A stretch of DNA of 64,000 nucleotides from Halopseudomonas pelagia CL-AP6 (GTDB lineage: Bacteria > Pseudomonadota > Gammaproteobacteria > Pseudomonadales > Pseudomonadaceae): positions 62,001-126,000 of the forward strand of contig NZ_AROI01000014.1 in assembly GCF_000410875.1 (NCBI RefSeq), read 5' to 3'. How positions within the stretch are numbered: position 1 is the stretch's first letter; each line of letters opens with the position of its first letter. Below, piece after piece: positions 32,272 to 41,534 of the stretch. The notes under the pieces are model-generated. The model ran no database searches and was not told the DNA's origin. It saw nothing but the letters and a program-made list of their open reading frames with translations. A program made the position numbers and the translations under genes.

Positions 32272-35200
32272 TCACAGACGCGCCGGCAGGCTGAAGCCGC
32301 GCAGCAGGCTTAGGTCGAAGGGGTTGGGCGAGCGTTGACTATGCAGCAGATACTGCGCGCGCATGCCGTCCAGGTTGGCGCGCAACATCAATACGTCGCG
32401 ATCACTGTGGTGGTCCACGTCCATCAGATCCAGCAACCGGAATAGCGACCAGGGTCCGGTGTTCTGTTCGATGCCGACTCTGCGCCCGCCCAGGTCTTCG
32501 ACCATCAGGCTGGTGCGTCCCTCGTTATCCTCGGCGGGCCAGCGGAACGCCGTCTGCACGATCGGGCCATGGCGGTATTCCATATTCTGATTACCAAAGC
32601 GGAAGTTGGCGCGACCAAGGCTTGAATCCAGGGAGTGCGGTTCCAGCTTGAAGAGGATCTGCGGCTCGTTCGGATTTTCGGCGAAGAAGCTGCGCCGAAT
32701 GGTCTGTAGCGTAGCCATCTGTTTGAGGAATTCGCGTGACATTGGCAGGCTGCGACCATCTACCCGGCGCAATTGGAAAGCACCACTGTTGTCGCTGACA
32801 AAACCAGAGAGATAGCGGTCAAAGAAGCTGTCGGCGGTACCCTGAGCCTTGAAGAATTCACGGAAGTCCGCCAGGGCTACATCGCTTTCGCTAGTCGCTA
32901 CAAAGGGATAGCGTTTGCCTACCGAGGTCGTGTACGCGGCATACAGCTCGCTGCGATAGCGCTGATTGAGGTATTGGTAGGCATCGTTGAGCACCAGCAT
33001 CCAGCTATCGGCGGCCAAGGTCTTTAGCCAGTCGGTCATGGGTGCGGGCAGGCTATCGGCACTGCTGCGCAACTGGTTGATTGCATCGCTGCGGCCCTGC
33101 ATGCGCACGCGGGCCATTTCGAACGCCGCCTGCTCAGGCACACTGGCGTTGGCCAGACCGCTGAGCTGCATCTTCAAGGCGTCGAGTGCCTGCAATGCGC
33201 TGGTCATTTCTGTTCCCGGCGCACCCTGTACATCCAGCAAGCGGTGCAGTGACTCGAACTGGCGGGCCAGATTCTTGCGTGCGGTGTCCGGCAAGCTCTG
33301 CGCCACTGCAGACTGGGCCTGTTCTGCCGCAGCCGCGGCCAGGCGCCCGGTACGGCCTACCCGGACTCCGGCGGCTTGGGCGGTATCAGTCAGATCCCGT
33401 GCCGATACTTCGGTATCCAGCATGCCGCTGAGCAGGGTGTTATCCCGTACTTCGGTGAGTAGCAGCAGCAGGGGTGAGTTGGCTGCAGTCAGCTTGCCAA
33501 GCTGGGTAACCCCCAGCGCGGCGCTGGCCAGCGGCTCCAGATGCAGCAAAGCCAAAGCTTCACTCCAGTGGCTGGCGTAGTCCTGGAAGTACATCTGTTC
33601 CATTTCCACCATTAAACGCCCGAGATCGCTGGCGCTGAGGCGTTCGCTATCGCCGAGTACCCAGTTGTCCTGGAGAATCTCGCGGACCAGTTCACCGCCT
33701 TCTGCCATAAAAGTGCGCTCGTAGCCATGGCGGGTGAAAAAGCCCGGGATACTGTTGTCGTTGCTGGTCAGCAGGCGGGCGTGGGGCCCCAGACGCTGGC
33801 TTAAGCGGTACTCTGGCAAGCTGGCGGCCTGATCGCGGAGCATGCGGTAGACCACGGTAGCCAGGGATTCGCTGCGCAGCTCCTGACGGGCATCTGCGAC
33901 CAGTTGGTCATCCAGCAAGTAGGCTGTGAATGGCTCGCTGAGCAAACGGGAGAAATGGGTATTCAAGCCGTTCTGAGTATCGGTATCACCGCGATACAAA
34001 AAGGACCATTCGGTAGCCATCCACTCCTGCAGGTAGGGGGGTTCCCGGCGTTTTTCCAGATTCAACATCAGATAAGCGCGCAGACTGCCTAGCAGACTTT
34101 CCCGGTCAGCCAGGCTCGTGCGGATCTGGCTTTCCAGTTGTGCGCCCACACGTGGTAGCAACAGCGTCTCCAATTCCTGGCGGTAGGCCTGATAGACCAC
34201 AGGGTCCACCTGGTCGCCCTGATACAAACCGCCGCGCTGCAAAGTGCCTACTTGATCGCGTGGCGGGAATACCCGCGTGGCGGCGTAGCTGGTATCCAAC
34301 GCGCTTAACACTTCGGCGGCGTCATCCTGGTGCTGGATCAGTTTTTTGTCACCGGTTAGCGCCTGAGCCACTTCGCGCAGCTGCTCGAGGCGCTGGTGAT
34401 TGCTCGAGAAGCTGCTACCCCAGATCACCCCGAACACCAGCAGGCAGGCGAGGGCGATGGTGTACATTAGCCGTTGGCTCCAATTGATGCGCTTGACCTC
34501 GCGCTCGTCCAGTCCGGCCAGGTCCGCCTCGGGGAAGATCACCCGGCTGAGCAGATTCTTGATAAAACGGCCATGGCTGGCATGGAAGGTCGGTAGGCTG
34601 TTTGCCCCGCCCTGGCGCAGTGCCGGTTGATGGGCGTGATCCAGTACCTGTGGCGCACTGGTCAAATAGAAGCCGCGCAGCTGGCTGGCGCGCTGATAGC
34701 GGTTACCCGCGAAGGCCAGTTCGATAAACAGCCCCAGATGCTCTTCGATCTGGCCCAGCTTGAGCGGAAAATCAAGAATGCGTCCGCGCCGCTGATTATC
34801 ACGTTCCTGGTGCATGCGCATCACTACCTGGCTATTGAGCCGCTGCATCAGGGTTTCGAATTCGCCACGCACTACCTGTATGTCGGTACCGTCCTGGCTT
34901 TTGCGAAAGCTCACGCCCAGAACCTGATCGCTTTCCTCGCGTGACAACTGGTCGAAGAACTCGTTGAAACCAACAATGCCGTCAGCCTTGCTGATGACCA
35001 GATACACGGGTACGTCAGCGCCCAGGCGCTGATTTATCTCTTGCAAGCGCAAGCGGGTCTGACGCGCCAGGCTTTCCAGTTCCAGCTCGCTGCCGCGCAG
35101 CAGCAGCTCGGCCGGCAGATTGATCAGCACGCCATTCAGTGGGCGCGGCCGGCGGCTACGCAGCAGGCCCAACAAGCTGGACCAGCCGGCTGCATCCACA

Positions 35201-35796
35201 TCGGCGGCCGGCTGGCTGAGATAGCGGCCGGCGGTATCGATCAGCACTGCATGCTCAGCAAAATACCAATCGGCGTAGTGGGTGCTGCTGACATCGCGGG
35301 TCAAACGCTGCTTGTCGCCTTTGTTGAGCGGAAACTCGAGGCCGGAAAAGTCCAGTAAGCTGGTCTTGCCGCTCCCTTCCGGGCCGAGTACCAGATACCA
35401 GGGCAATTCGCGGCGCCAGCGTTCGCTACGTCCGCTATAGAGGCTGGAGCGACGCAGCGTGCGCATGGCATCCTTGAATCGGCCAGTCAGTTGCACATGC
35501 TCTTCGAGTATCAGCTCCTGACGTTGCTGGCGCGCCTGGTAGTCTTCGTCTTCGGCGTTGTGCTTGTTCTCGACGCTCGAGCGCCAACTGGCGTAGACCA
35601 TCGAGAGTCCCCATATCAGGAAGATCAGGCTGATGGTCAGTAGGCGGCTGCTGGCGGAGGCCCAGAAACGTTTGTCGCTGACGGCTAGCAAGGGGCCGAC
35701 AAACCACACCAGCAAGGCCAGGGCAAATACCAGGCACAGGCTCCATACCCAGCTTTTCCGGAAAAAACGTCCGGATTTGAGGAAAAAGGACTTCAT
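32272..35796 (-). CDS. tssM: T6SS inner-membrane protein TssM (IcmF)
   Basis: The 1174-residue protein spans the inner membrane and periplasm and links TssL with the lipoprotein TssJ. Membrane segments lie at about 16-39, 52-70 and 435-455. The cytoplasmic part has a full Walker A (GPEGSGKTS, 138-146), so it may bind nucleotide. The IcmF core (about 200-700) and the C-terminal beta domain (FRWPAEDNEGRTSLMVEDLG, near 1080-1120) are present. It starts 1 bp after the tssL stop. Confidence 0.97.
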   Translation of the reverse strand: MKSFFLKSGRFFRKSWVWSLCLVFALALLVWFVGPLLAVSDKRFWASASSRLLTISLIFLIWGLSMVYASWRSSVENKHNAEDEDYQARQQRQELILEEHVQLTGRFKDAMRTLRRSSLYSGRSERWRRELPWYLVLGPEGSGKTSLLDFSGLEFPLNKGDKQRLTRDVSSTHYADWYFAEHAVLIDTAGRYLSQPAADVDAAGWSSLLGLLRSRRPRPLNGVLINLPAELLLRGSELELESLARQTRLRLQEINQRLGADVPVYLVISKADGIVGFNEFFDQLSREESDQVLGVSFRKSQDGTDIQVVRGEFETLMQRLNSQVVMRMHQERDNQRRGRILDFPLKLGQIEEHLGLFIELAFAGNRYQRASQLRGFYLTSAPQVLDHAHQPALRQGGANSLPTFHASHGRFIKNLLSRVIFPEADLAGLDEREVKRINWSQRLMYTIALACLLVFGVIWGSSFSSNHQRLEQLREVAQALTGDKKLIQHQDDAAEVLSALDTSYAATRVFPPRDQVGTLQRGGLYQGDQVDPVVYQAYRQELETLLLPRVGAQLESQIRTSLADRESLLGSLRAYLMLNLEKRREPPYLQEWMATEWSFLYRGDTDTQNGLNTHFSRLLSEPFTAYLLDDQLVADARQELRSESLATVVYRMLRDQAASLPEYRLSQRLGPHARLLTSNDNSIPGFFTRHGYERTFMAEGGELVREILQDNWVLGDSERLSASDLGRLMVEMEQMYFQDYASHWSEALALLHLEPLASAALGVTQLGKLTAANSPLLLLLTEVRDNTLLSGMLDTEVSARDLTDTAQAAGVRVGRTGRLAAAAAEQAQSAVAQSLPDTARKNLARQFESLHRLLDVQGAPGTEMTSALQALDALKMQLSGLANASVPEQAAFEMARVRMQGRSDAINQLRSSADSLPAPMTDWLKTLAADSWMLVLNDAYQYLNQRYRSELYAAYTTSVGKRYPFVATSESDVALADFREFFKAQGTADSFFDRYLSGFVSDNSGAFQLRRVDGRSLPMSREFLKQMATLQTIRRSFFAENPNEPQILFKLEPHSLDSSLGRANFRFGNQNMEYRHGPIVQTAFRWPAEDNEGRTSLMVEDLGGRRVGIEQNTGPWSLFRLLDLMDVDHHSDRDVLMLRANLDGMRAQYLLHSQRSPNPFDLSLLRGFSLPARL

Positions 35797-35797
35797 A

Positions 35798-36712
35798 TCA
35801 GTTCATCCCTGAAGAGTCAGTTGATTCATTTACAGCAGTGGCATTCGGTGCAGGTTCTGGACTCAGGATTTCAGCCATCACAAAGGGCTGCAGGGCCGCG
35901 CCGCGCTGTTCGGTGAGCATCCAGTTGAAAACGCCATAGATGACGCCCAGGCATATCAGCGTAAACAGGCTGACCAGCCACAAGGGCACGATACGGATCA
36001 GACGTCTGCGGTTGTCGGTCAAACCTTGCCAGTGCGGCGAAATATCGCGCGGCACGTCGCCGCGAAGCTGGCGGATCTGGCGGTACAGGCTGTCACGCAG
36101 GCTTTCCAGTTCGAGCATACCGCGGGGTAGCACCCGGTACTTACCCTCAAAGCCCAGCGACATGCAGATATACATCAGCTCCAGCATCGGCAGATGCTTG
36201 ACTGGGTCGCGCGACAGGCGCTCTAGCAGTTGGAAGAATTTTTCGCCGCCAAAGGTTTCGTTATGGAAGCTGCTCAGCAGGCTCATCTGCGACCACTCGC
36301 TTTCATTGCCCCACGGGGTGGTTACCACGGCCTCATCGAGGGCCGTGCAGAGCACGTAACGGGCGGCCATGACCTGGCTGCTCTCTGCGCCATCTTGCAA
36401 GGCGCGATGCTCAAAGCGCTTGATTTCTGCAGTGAGCCGATCCTTGAGCGCGAACAGATCTTCGCGTTCGACGTTTTGCTGCAGGCGCACCATTTCCGAG
36501 AGCAGCGCCGAGGCCACAGCGACCAGCGGATTGATCCCCAGGTTCAGCGTTTCCGCCGGGCGCAGGCGCGCGGCATAAACCATGCGCTCTTCCAGCTTGT
36601 CGAACTTCTGAGGGGCGGCGGAATCGGTCAGCGGGCTCTGCGCCGGTACCGAACCTTGTCGATTGACGATGACCGTATGATCATCCTGGTTGTAATCCAT
36701 TTCCCTGATCAT
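35798..36712 (-). CDS. tssL: T6SS inner-membrane protein TssL (DotU)
   Basis: The 304-residue protein has the DotU domain (about 45-240): NPLVAVASALLSEMVRLQ, ARYVLCTALDEAVVTTPWG, FHNETFGGEKFFQLLERL and LELMYICMSLGFEGKYRV. One membrane segment follows at about 245-267. No peptidoglycan-binding OmpA domain is attached; the periplasmic tail is only some 37 residues. AGGAG within the tssK end precedes ATG 36712. It forms the membrane platform with TssM. Confidence 0.96.
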   Translation of the reverse strand: MIREMDYNQDDHTVIVNRQGSVPAQSPLTDSAAPQKFDKLEERMVYAARLRPAETLNLGINPLVAVASALLSEMVRLQQNVEREDLFALKDRLTAEIKRFEHRALQDGAESSQVMAARYVLCTALDEAVVTTPWGNESEWSQMSLLSSFHNETFGGEKFFQLLERLSRDPVKHLPMLELMYICMSLGFEGKYRVLPRGMLELESLRDSLYRQIRQLRGDVPRDISPHWQGLTDNRRRLIRIVPLWLVSLFTLICLGVIYGVFNWMLTEQRGAALQPFVMAEILSPEPAPNATAVNESTDSSGMN

Positions 36713-36717
36713 GACGG

Positions 36718-38049
36718 TCAGCTCCTGATAGCCCAGAATTTCAGCTCAAGGCCGGTAAATTCACCGGATACATGGAAGGCAAAACCTCCGGAACGCTCCA
36801 ACTGGGAGAGCTCTTCAGCACTCAGTTCCAGCGCGAAGTAGGTTTTCCCCGAGTGGAACGGAATCTGCCGTGGAGCGACTGGCAGCGGTTTGACCTTGAT
36901 GCCTGGCAGGTGCAGGTTGACCAACTGACGAATGCGTTCGACCGGGCCGATTTTCAAATGTGACGGCAAGCGCTTGCGCAGTTCTTCAGAGTCGCAATCG
37001 GCGCTGGCAGCGAGTACGAAGGAGGCGCTGCCGAGCAAGGTATGATCCTGCAACGGCGACACTTGAATGCCGTATTGACGTTGCTGCAGTACCAATTCCA
37101 CCGCGTGCTGTTCGAGGACCATCGACAGGACCTGGCGTATGGCGTCCATCAGCTTGCGAAAGCTCTGGCCCAGATCGTTGTGTTGGTAACGGCCATCCAG
37201 GCGTGGCCGCTTGGTCTCGCTGGCGAAGGTTGAGAGCTCGCCAAGCAAACCCAGCAGCTCGCGGTACATCTGCTCCGGGTGCACCTGCTCTATGCCCTGG
37301 TAGTGCCGCAGCACGGGTTCATGGCGGTTAATCAATTGCAGCATCATGAAGTCGCCGACCTCGGCGCCGCCGACCTTACCGGTGGCGCGGATGCGCTCGG
37401 CAAGAATGTCGCCACGGTGTGCCAGCATGCTGATCACTTCTTTCATGCACGACTGTAAAAAAGGGCTGGCGTGAAAATGCAGGTAAGCGGGAACGAAGTC
37501 CGCATCCAGGCTGACTGCGCCATCGGGCGTGGTATCCAGCACGTCGCAGATTTTCAGCTTTACGTAGGCATGATCGTTATGCTGCTCGCCAAGCAACAAG
37601 CGGAAGTCGGGAAGCCCGCAACTGACCTGACTACTGCTGCTATCCCCGGCATTGGAGTCGGCGACCTGATTGTCAAACGCGGTATAGCGCGCCAGTACAT
37701 CACGCTGTTCAGGCCGGCGGGTTTCCACGTGGTTGCCGGTTACCAGCGGCAGGGCCAGATAAACCGGGCTGTTGCTGGTGTTGGCGGGTACATCCATGGC
37801 CAGCGCCTCACGCTCGTTACCGAGCTCGAAAAAGCTGCCGTCGGGTAACAGCCCGCTGGCCTGACTGATCACCAGTTTGCCCATATTGAGAAACTGGGTA
37901 TCGATCTCCAGGTTGAAAAAACCCCAGGCGTAATGACTCATGCGCCGGGTGCGGCTGGTCAACTGGTGATCGTGGTAGCGGTCGTTTTGCTGGAAGTGTT
38001 GTGGGCGCAGCAACATGCCCTCCTGCCAGACGACTTTTTGAATCATCAT
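36718..38049 (-). CDS. tssK: T6SS baseplate protein TssK
   Basis: The 443-residue protein links the baseplate to the TssL/TssM membrane complex. The family start KVVWQEGMLLRPQHFQQNDRYHDHQL is intact, followed by GFFNLEID and the shoulder domain. The C-terminal head shows LPSHLKIGPVERIRQLVNLHLPGIKVKPL and FHSGKTYFALEL. Length is normal. It is 3 bp downstream of the tssJ stop, so the genes are tightly coupled. Confidence 0.97.
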   Translation of the reverse strand: MMIQKVVWQEGMLLRPQHFQQNDRYHDHQLTSRTRRMSHYAWGFFNLEIDTQFLNMGKLVISQASGLLPDGSFFELGNEREALAMDVPANTSNSPVYLALPLVTGNHVETRRPEQRDVLARYTAFDNQVADSNAGDSSSSQVSCGLPDFRLLLGEQHNDHAYVKLKICDVLDTTPDGAVSLDADFVPAYLHFHASPFLQSCMKEVISMLAHRGDILAERIRATGKVGGAEVGDFMMLQLINRHEPVLRHYQGIEQVHPEQMYRELLGLLGELSTFASETKRPRLDGRYQHNDLGQSFRKLMDAIRQVLSMVLEQHAVELVLQQRQYGIQVSPLQDHTLLGSASFVLAASADCDSEELRKRLPSHLKIGPVERIRQLVNLHLPGIKVKPLPVAPRQIPFHSGKTYFALELSAEELSQLERSGGFAFHVSGEFTGLELKFWAIRS

Positions 38050-38052
38050 GGC

Positions 38053-38535
38053 TCAGTTCCTGTCCTTGGTGGCGCTGTCCAGCTCATGAATCCCTTCGGC
38101 GTCCAGACGCAGATTAATCTGGTTCAGGCCTTTCTCTTGCAGAGGAATAATAAAACGCCAGTTGGTGTCGGGCAGATTGCGATAGGCGGCGAGAACGGCT
38201 ACATAGCGGCTGCCTTCCTGCACGCTCAGCTTCAACTCACGTCGTTCGCCGGGGCGTAACTCCAGTTCTTCAATGGCGATCAAGTCAGGCGACAAGGCTT
38301 CGCGCGGGCGCTGGTACAGGCTGAAAAAATCGGCATTTTCAAATGCCACCGGGTGTTTGAGCTCCATCAGATGCAGCACGATGGGCGAGGGCCGGTCATT
38401 CAGGTCTGGATTAAGCTGGCTGCTCCCCTCCAAGTTCAGATCAAGCTTGGTCAGGTCCGAATAGGGCGATACGGTCGAGCAGCCGACCAGTACAAACAGG
38501 CTGGCAGTCAGGGCCAGGAAAAGCGTTTTACACAT
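38053..38535 (-). CDS. tssJ: T6SS outer-membrane lipoprotein TssJ
   Basis: The frame begins at ATG 38544 overlapping the fha stop. The second ATG at 38535 has AAGGA at 8 bp and is preferred; the mature protein is the same. The signal peptide ends in the lipobox LVGC, so Cys19 (from 38535) is lipidated. The mature part (PSPIVLHLMELKHPVAFENADFFSLY, then the YVAVLAAYRNLPDTNWR strand) is typical of TssJ, which holds TssM to the outer membrane. Confidence 0.93.
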   Translation of the reverse strand: MCKTLFLALTASLFVLVGCSTVSPYSDLTKLDLNLEGSSQLNPDLNDRPSPIVLHLMELKHPVAFENADFFSLYQRPREALSPDLIAIEELELRPGERRELKLSVQEGSRYVAVLAAYRNLPDTNWRFIIPLQEKGLNQINLRLDAEGIHELDSATKDRN

Positions 38536-38540
38536 GGTGG

Positions 38541-39740
38541 TCATCCTTGATGATCGGTGTTGAGGGTGGCGATCAGGCGTATCTGCTCTTCGTAGGCGAC
38601 AACAAAGTCACGCGCATAGAGACGCTGACTCCAGTTGTCGTCGCGCTGCAGCGCTTGATACAGGTGGGTGTAGGCGCGCCAGCGGCTGCCGGCGGTATTC
38701 ATCAGTGATTTGTTTTCGCGCTCGAAGCGCAGCGTCAGCTGGTCTGGCGACAAATGCTCGAGGATGCTTTTGATTGCTGCGCGACTGGCGGCAATCAGCG
38801 CCACCTGATGTGCCTGCAGATCGCGAAACGCCCGATTGATCGCCTGTTCGGCGGGCATATCGGTAGCGCTCGGACGCAGTAGGCTGCCGAGTGCCTGGCG
38901 GCTATCGCTGCTGAACTTCAGCGGATTGTTGCTGACCTGCTCGACGCTGGTAACCGCCAGCTTCATCTCGCTTTTCAGCTCATTGCGGTTGCGCAGGCTC
39001 TGTTGCAGGCTACCAACCTGTTGCTTTAGCAAACGGGCGGCCTTGACTGCCAATGCCTGGCGTTGTGTTTCGTCCAGTTCATCCAGACTGATACCCAGCG
39101 CTTCAGCAAACTGCTGCCAGAACAGCTCTGGTTGCGCGGCAAGTGCGGGTGCCGTTTGTGGCGCGGCCTGGACTGGGGGCGGGGCGGCGACCAGTTCCGG
39201 GATCGTCAGATTCTCCATATTGATCGGGGCGTAATCTGGTGCCTGGGCGGGTTCAGCTGAGGGTGGGAGGCTGAACGTGGCTAGATCATCACCGGCGGCG
39301 TACATTTCTTCCTGTTGATCGAGTGCGTGCAGTGGATCCAGATCAAGAAAGGCATCATCGGGGATGATGCTGCCAGCGTCCTGTGGGCGGCCAAGATCTT
39401 CGCTAAACACCGCAGGGTCTTGCACGACCCTTGCGCGAATGTCGAAATCGCCAAGCGAATAGAGCGTGCCGTGTTCGATGCGCTGCGGTTGGCCCTTGGG
39501 CAGCGGCGTATTCCCGGGTTTCAGGAGTATGCCGTTGCTGCTGGTGTCAGTAAGGTAGAAAGCCCCGTTCTCAAAGCTCACCTGGGCATGCCGCCCGGAC
39601 ACTACCCGCTTGCGGTCGGGTATCACCCAGTCGCAGTCCTCGGCGCGGCCGATGATGCCTCCGGCCTGGCGGAAGGTTTTGCTGACCGGCATGCCGCTGA
39701 TAAATTGCTCAGAGCCAACCATATCCAGTATCAGTTCCAT
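38541..39740 (-). CDS. fha: T6SS FHA-domain protein (Fha2/TagH type)
   Basis: The 399-residue protein has an N-terminal FHA domain (about 25-95): GIIGRAEDCDWVIPD, SGRHAQVSFENGAFYLTDTSSNG. It would bind phosphothreonine partners set by Stk1. A Pro/Ala-rich linker (about 125-210) leads to the TagH C-terminal domain (about 210-395). AAGGAG precedes the start. Its neighbours, a kinase and a phosphatase in the same operon, fit post-translational control of the T6SS. Confidence 0.93.
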   Translation of the reverse strand: MELILDMVGSEQFISGMPVSKTFRQAGGIIGRAEDCDWVIPDRKRVVSGRHAQVSFENGAFYLTDTSSNGILLKPGNTPLPKGQPQRIEHGTLYSLGDFDIRARVVQDPAVFSEDLGRPQDAGSIIPDDAFLDLDPLHALDQQEEMYAAGDDLATFSLPPSAEPAQAPDYAPINMENLTIPELVAAPPPVQAAPQTAPALAAQPELFWQQFAEALGISLDELDETQRQALAVKAARLLKQQVGSLQQSLRNRNELKSEMKLAVTSVEQVSNNPLKFSSDSRQALGSLLRPSATDMPAEQAINRAFRDLQAHQVALIAASRAAIKSILEHLSPDQLTLRFERENKSLMNTAGSRWRAYTHLYQALQRDDNWSQRLYARDFVVAYEEQIRLIATLNTDHQG

Positions 39741-39760
39741 GATGTTGCTCTCCTTTGCGC

Positions 39761-39898
39761 CTATTCGCCGCGCTTCACCGATTGGGGGTCGCCCAAGGGG
39801 CGGTATTCGCCGTCGTTGAACTTGTGGTTGCCCGAGCAGGCGCTCAGGCTAACGACCAGTAATAACAGGGCGGCAGGCCAGTAGCGTCGTGTGATCAT
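39761..39898 (-). CDS. Small T6SS-cluster lipoprotein (OrfX-like, 45 aa)
   Basis: MITRRYWPAALLLLVVSLSA with Cys21 right after is a full lipoprotein signal; the mature part is only 25 residues (ending GDPQSVKRGE). Its place between the sigma-54 activator and the FHA gene equals orfX (PA1664) of P. aeruginosa HSI-II. The residue after Cys is Ser, so sorting to the outer membrane is likely. Function is unknown. The frame is open upstream, but ATG 39898 gives the natural signal peptide. Confidence 0.75.
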   Translation of the reverse strand: MITRRYWPAALLLLVVSLSACSGNHKFNDGEYRPLGDPQSVKRGE

Positions 39899-39956
39899 GG
39901 GTACTTCCTCTTTTTCGGGTGGCGTAATGCTGGATTCTTGGGCGAATAAAGCCGGG

Positions 39957-41534
39957 TCAGTGTGCCGAGGCATTGTTCTTACCCCGGCTGGCTTTGAGTT
40001 CTGCGGGGCAGATGTTCAGCCGTTGCATGCGATAAAGCAGCGTCCTGCGCGGCAGGCCAAGCTCGCTGGCAGCGCTGGTTTGATTGCCCTGGTTTTTGCG
40101 TAAGCAGTCGATCAGCAAGTTGCGCTCGACCCGTTCCATCCGTTCGCGCAGACTCAGTTGGGCTTCATTCGGCGCAGTGCCGGGCAAGTTGAAGTGTTCT
40201 GCGAGCAGCAGGTTGCCGTCGCACAGCAGCAGCGCGCGGGCGATCAGACCCTTCAATTCGCGAACGTTGCCGGGGAATTCATAGCTGGCCAGTTGCTCCA
40301 GCGCGGCGTCGGACCAGCGGCAGGGTTCACGCTGCAGAAAGCAGCAGGCAGATTCGACGAATTCGCGGGCTAGCAGGAGGATGTCTTCACCGCGCTCACG
40401 TAGCGGTGGCAGGTGGATCGGAAAATGCGTCAGGCGGTAAAACAGGTCCTCACGGAACAGGCCGGCCTGGACTTGCTCGCGCAGGTGATGATGGGTGGCG
40501 GTCACCACACGCACATCGACCTTGTGGGTGTCGTTGCTGCCCAACGGCCGCAGTTCACCTTCCTGCAATACCCGCAACAGCTTGGCTTGCAGCAGCAGGG
40601 GCATGTCACCGATTTCATCAAGGAACAGGGTGCCGCCGTCAGCGGCGTCGAACAGCCCCTTGTGATCCCGGTCAGCGCCGCTGAACGCGCCCTTGCGGTA
40701 ACCAAACAGCTCGCTTTCGAGCAGGTTTTCCGGCATGGCGGCGCAGTTCAGGGCGATAAAGGATTTACTGCGGCGTAGGCCGTACTCATGAATAGCGCGC
40801 GCTACCAGCTCCTTGCCGGTGCCGGTTTCGCCGGTGATCAGCACCGCGACCGGGTTGTGCAGCACTTTGCTGATCAGGCTATAGACCTGTTTCATTTCGG
40901 CGCTCTCGCCGATCAGGCCAAAATGCTCCCGGCTAGGTGGAGTGATATCCGCGACTGCCAGCGCGGGTAAGCTGGGGGCTGCGGGCCGGCCGAGCAGTTG
41001 CAATTGGGCAACGGCAAAGTTGCCAAGCATCTGCAGGGCTTCATCCATATGATCCAGCTCGCGCTGGTGGCGGCTGGCGGTCACCAACAGGCCGCGGACG
41101 TGCTGTTGGCCGTCTGTCAGCGGCAGGCACATGAGGTTGCGCCAGGATTGATCGCTGTCTGGCAGAAAGGCAGTGCTATGCAGATTGGCGTCCAGATTGC
41201 TCATCAGCAGCGGGCGGTTCTGACACAGGCAATATTGCAACAGATGCATGTCGGAATAGTCGCTTGGCAGACTGACGCTATCAGGCAACTGCATTTGGCC
41301 CTGATGCCACTGGGCGCAGAGTGACAGCCGAGTTTGAGTGGCGTCCAGCAGATACAGCTGGCTAAGCGTTGCGTCGCTGAGCTCGGCACAGGCTTGCACC
41401 AGCCCGCTGCATAGTGCGCTCGGCGTACGCAGCAGCGACAGCGCGGTGAAACGCTCCAGCAGGGCTTCGGCAAAATGCAGCGGCTGCGGCACTTGGGCGA
41501 ACATCTGCGGCGTTGGATTATCAGGCGAATTCAC
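39957..41534 (-). CDS. sfa2: Sigma-54-dependent activator of the T6SS (Sfa2/VasH type)
   Basis: GTG 41534 is chosen because AAGGAG lies 6 bp upstream; it overlaps the clpV end by 14 bp. The 525-residue protein has an N-terminal GAF-like domain (about 20-185), an AAA+ domain (Walker A GETGTGKE, then [19 protein letters not shown], Walker [12 protein letters not shown], and [14 protein letters not shown]-type sensor region) and a Fis-type helix-turn-helix ([23 protein letters not shown]). The sigma-54 contact loop reads GAFSGA where most activators have GAFTGA. It probably controls the T6SS operon or hcp/vgrG genes elsewhere. Confidence 0.93.
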   Translation of the reverse strand: MNSPDNPTPQMFAQVPQPLHFAEALLERFTALSLLRTPSALCSGLVQACAELSDATLSQLYLLDATQTRLSLCAQWHQGQMQLPDSVSLPSDYSDMHLLQYCLCQNRPLLMSNLDANLHSTAFLPDSDQSWRNLMCLPLTDGQQHVRGLLVTASRHQRELDHMDEALQMLGNFAVAQLQLLGRPAAPSLPALAVADITPPSREHFGLIGESAEMKQVYSLISKVLHNPVAVLITGETGTGKELVARAIHEYGLRRSKSFIALNCAAMPENLLESELFGYRKGAFSGADRDHKGLFDAADGGTLFLDEIGDMPLLLQAKLLRVLQEGELRPLGSNDTHKVDVRVVTATHHHLREQVQAGLFREDLFYRLTHFPIHLPPLRERGEDILLLAREFVESACCFLQREPCRWSDAALEQLASYEFPGNVRELKGLIARALLLCDGNLLLAEHFNLPGTAPNEAQLSLRERMERVERNLLIDCLRKNQGNQTSAASELGLPRRTLLYRMQRLNICPAELKASRGKNNASAH

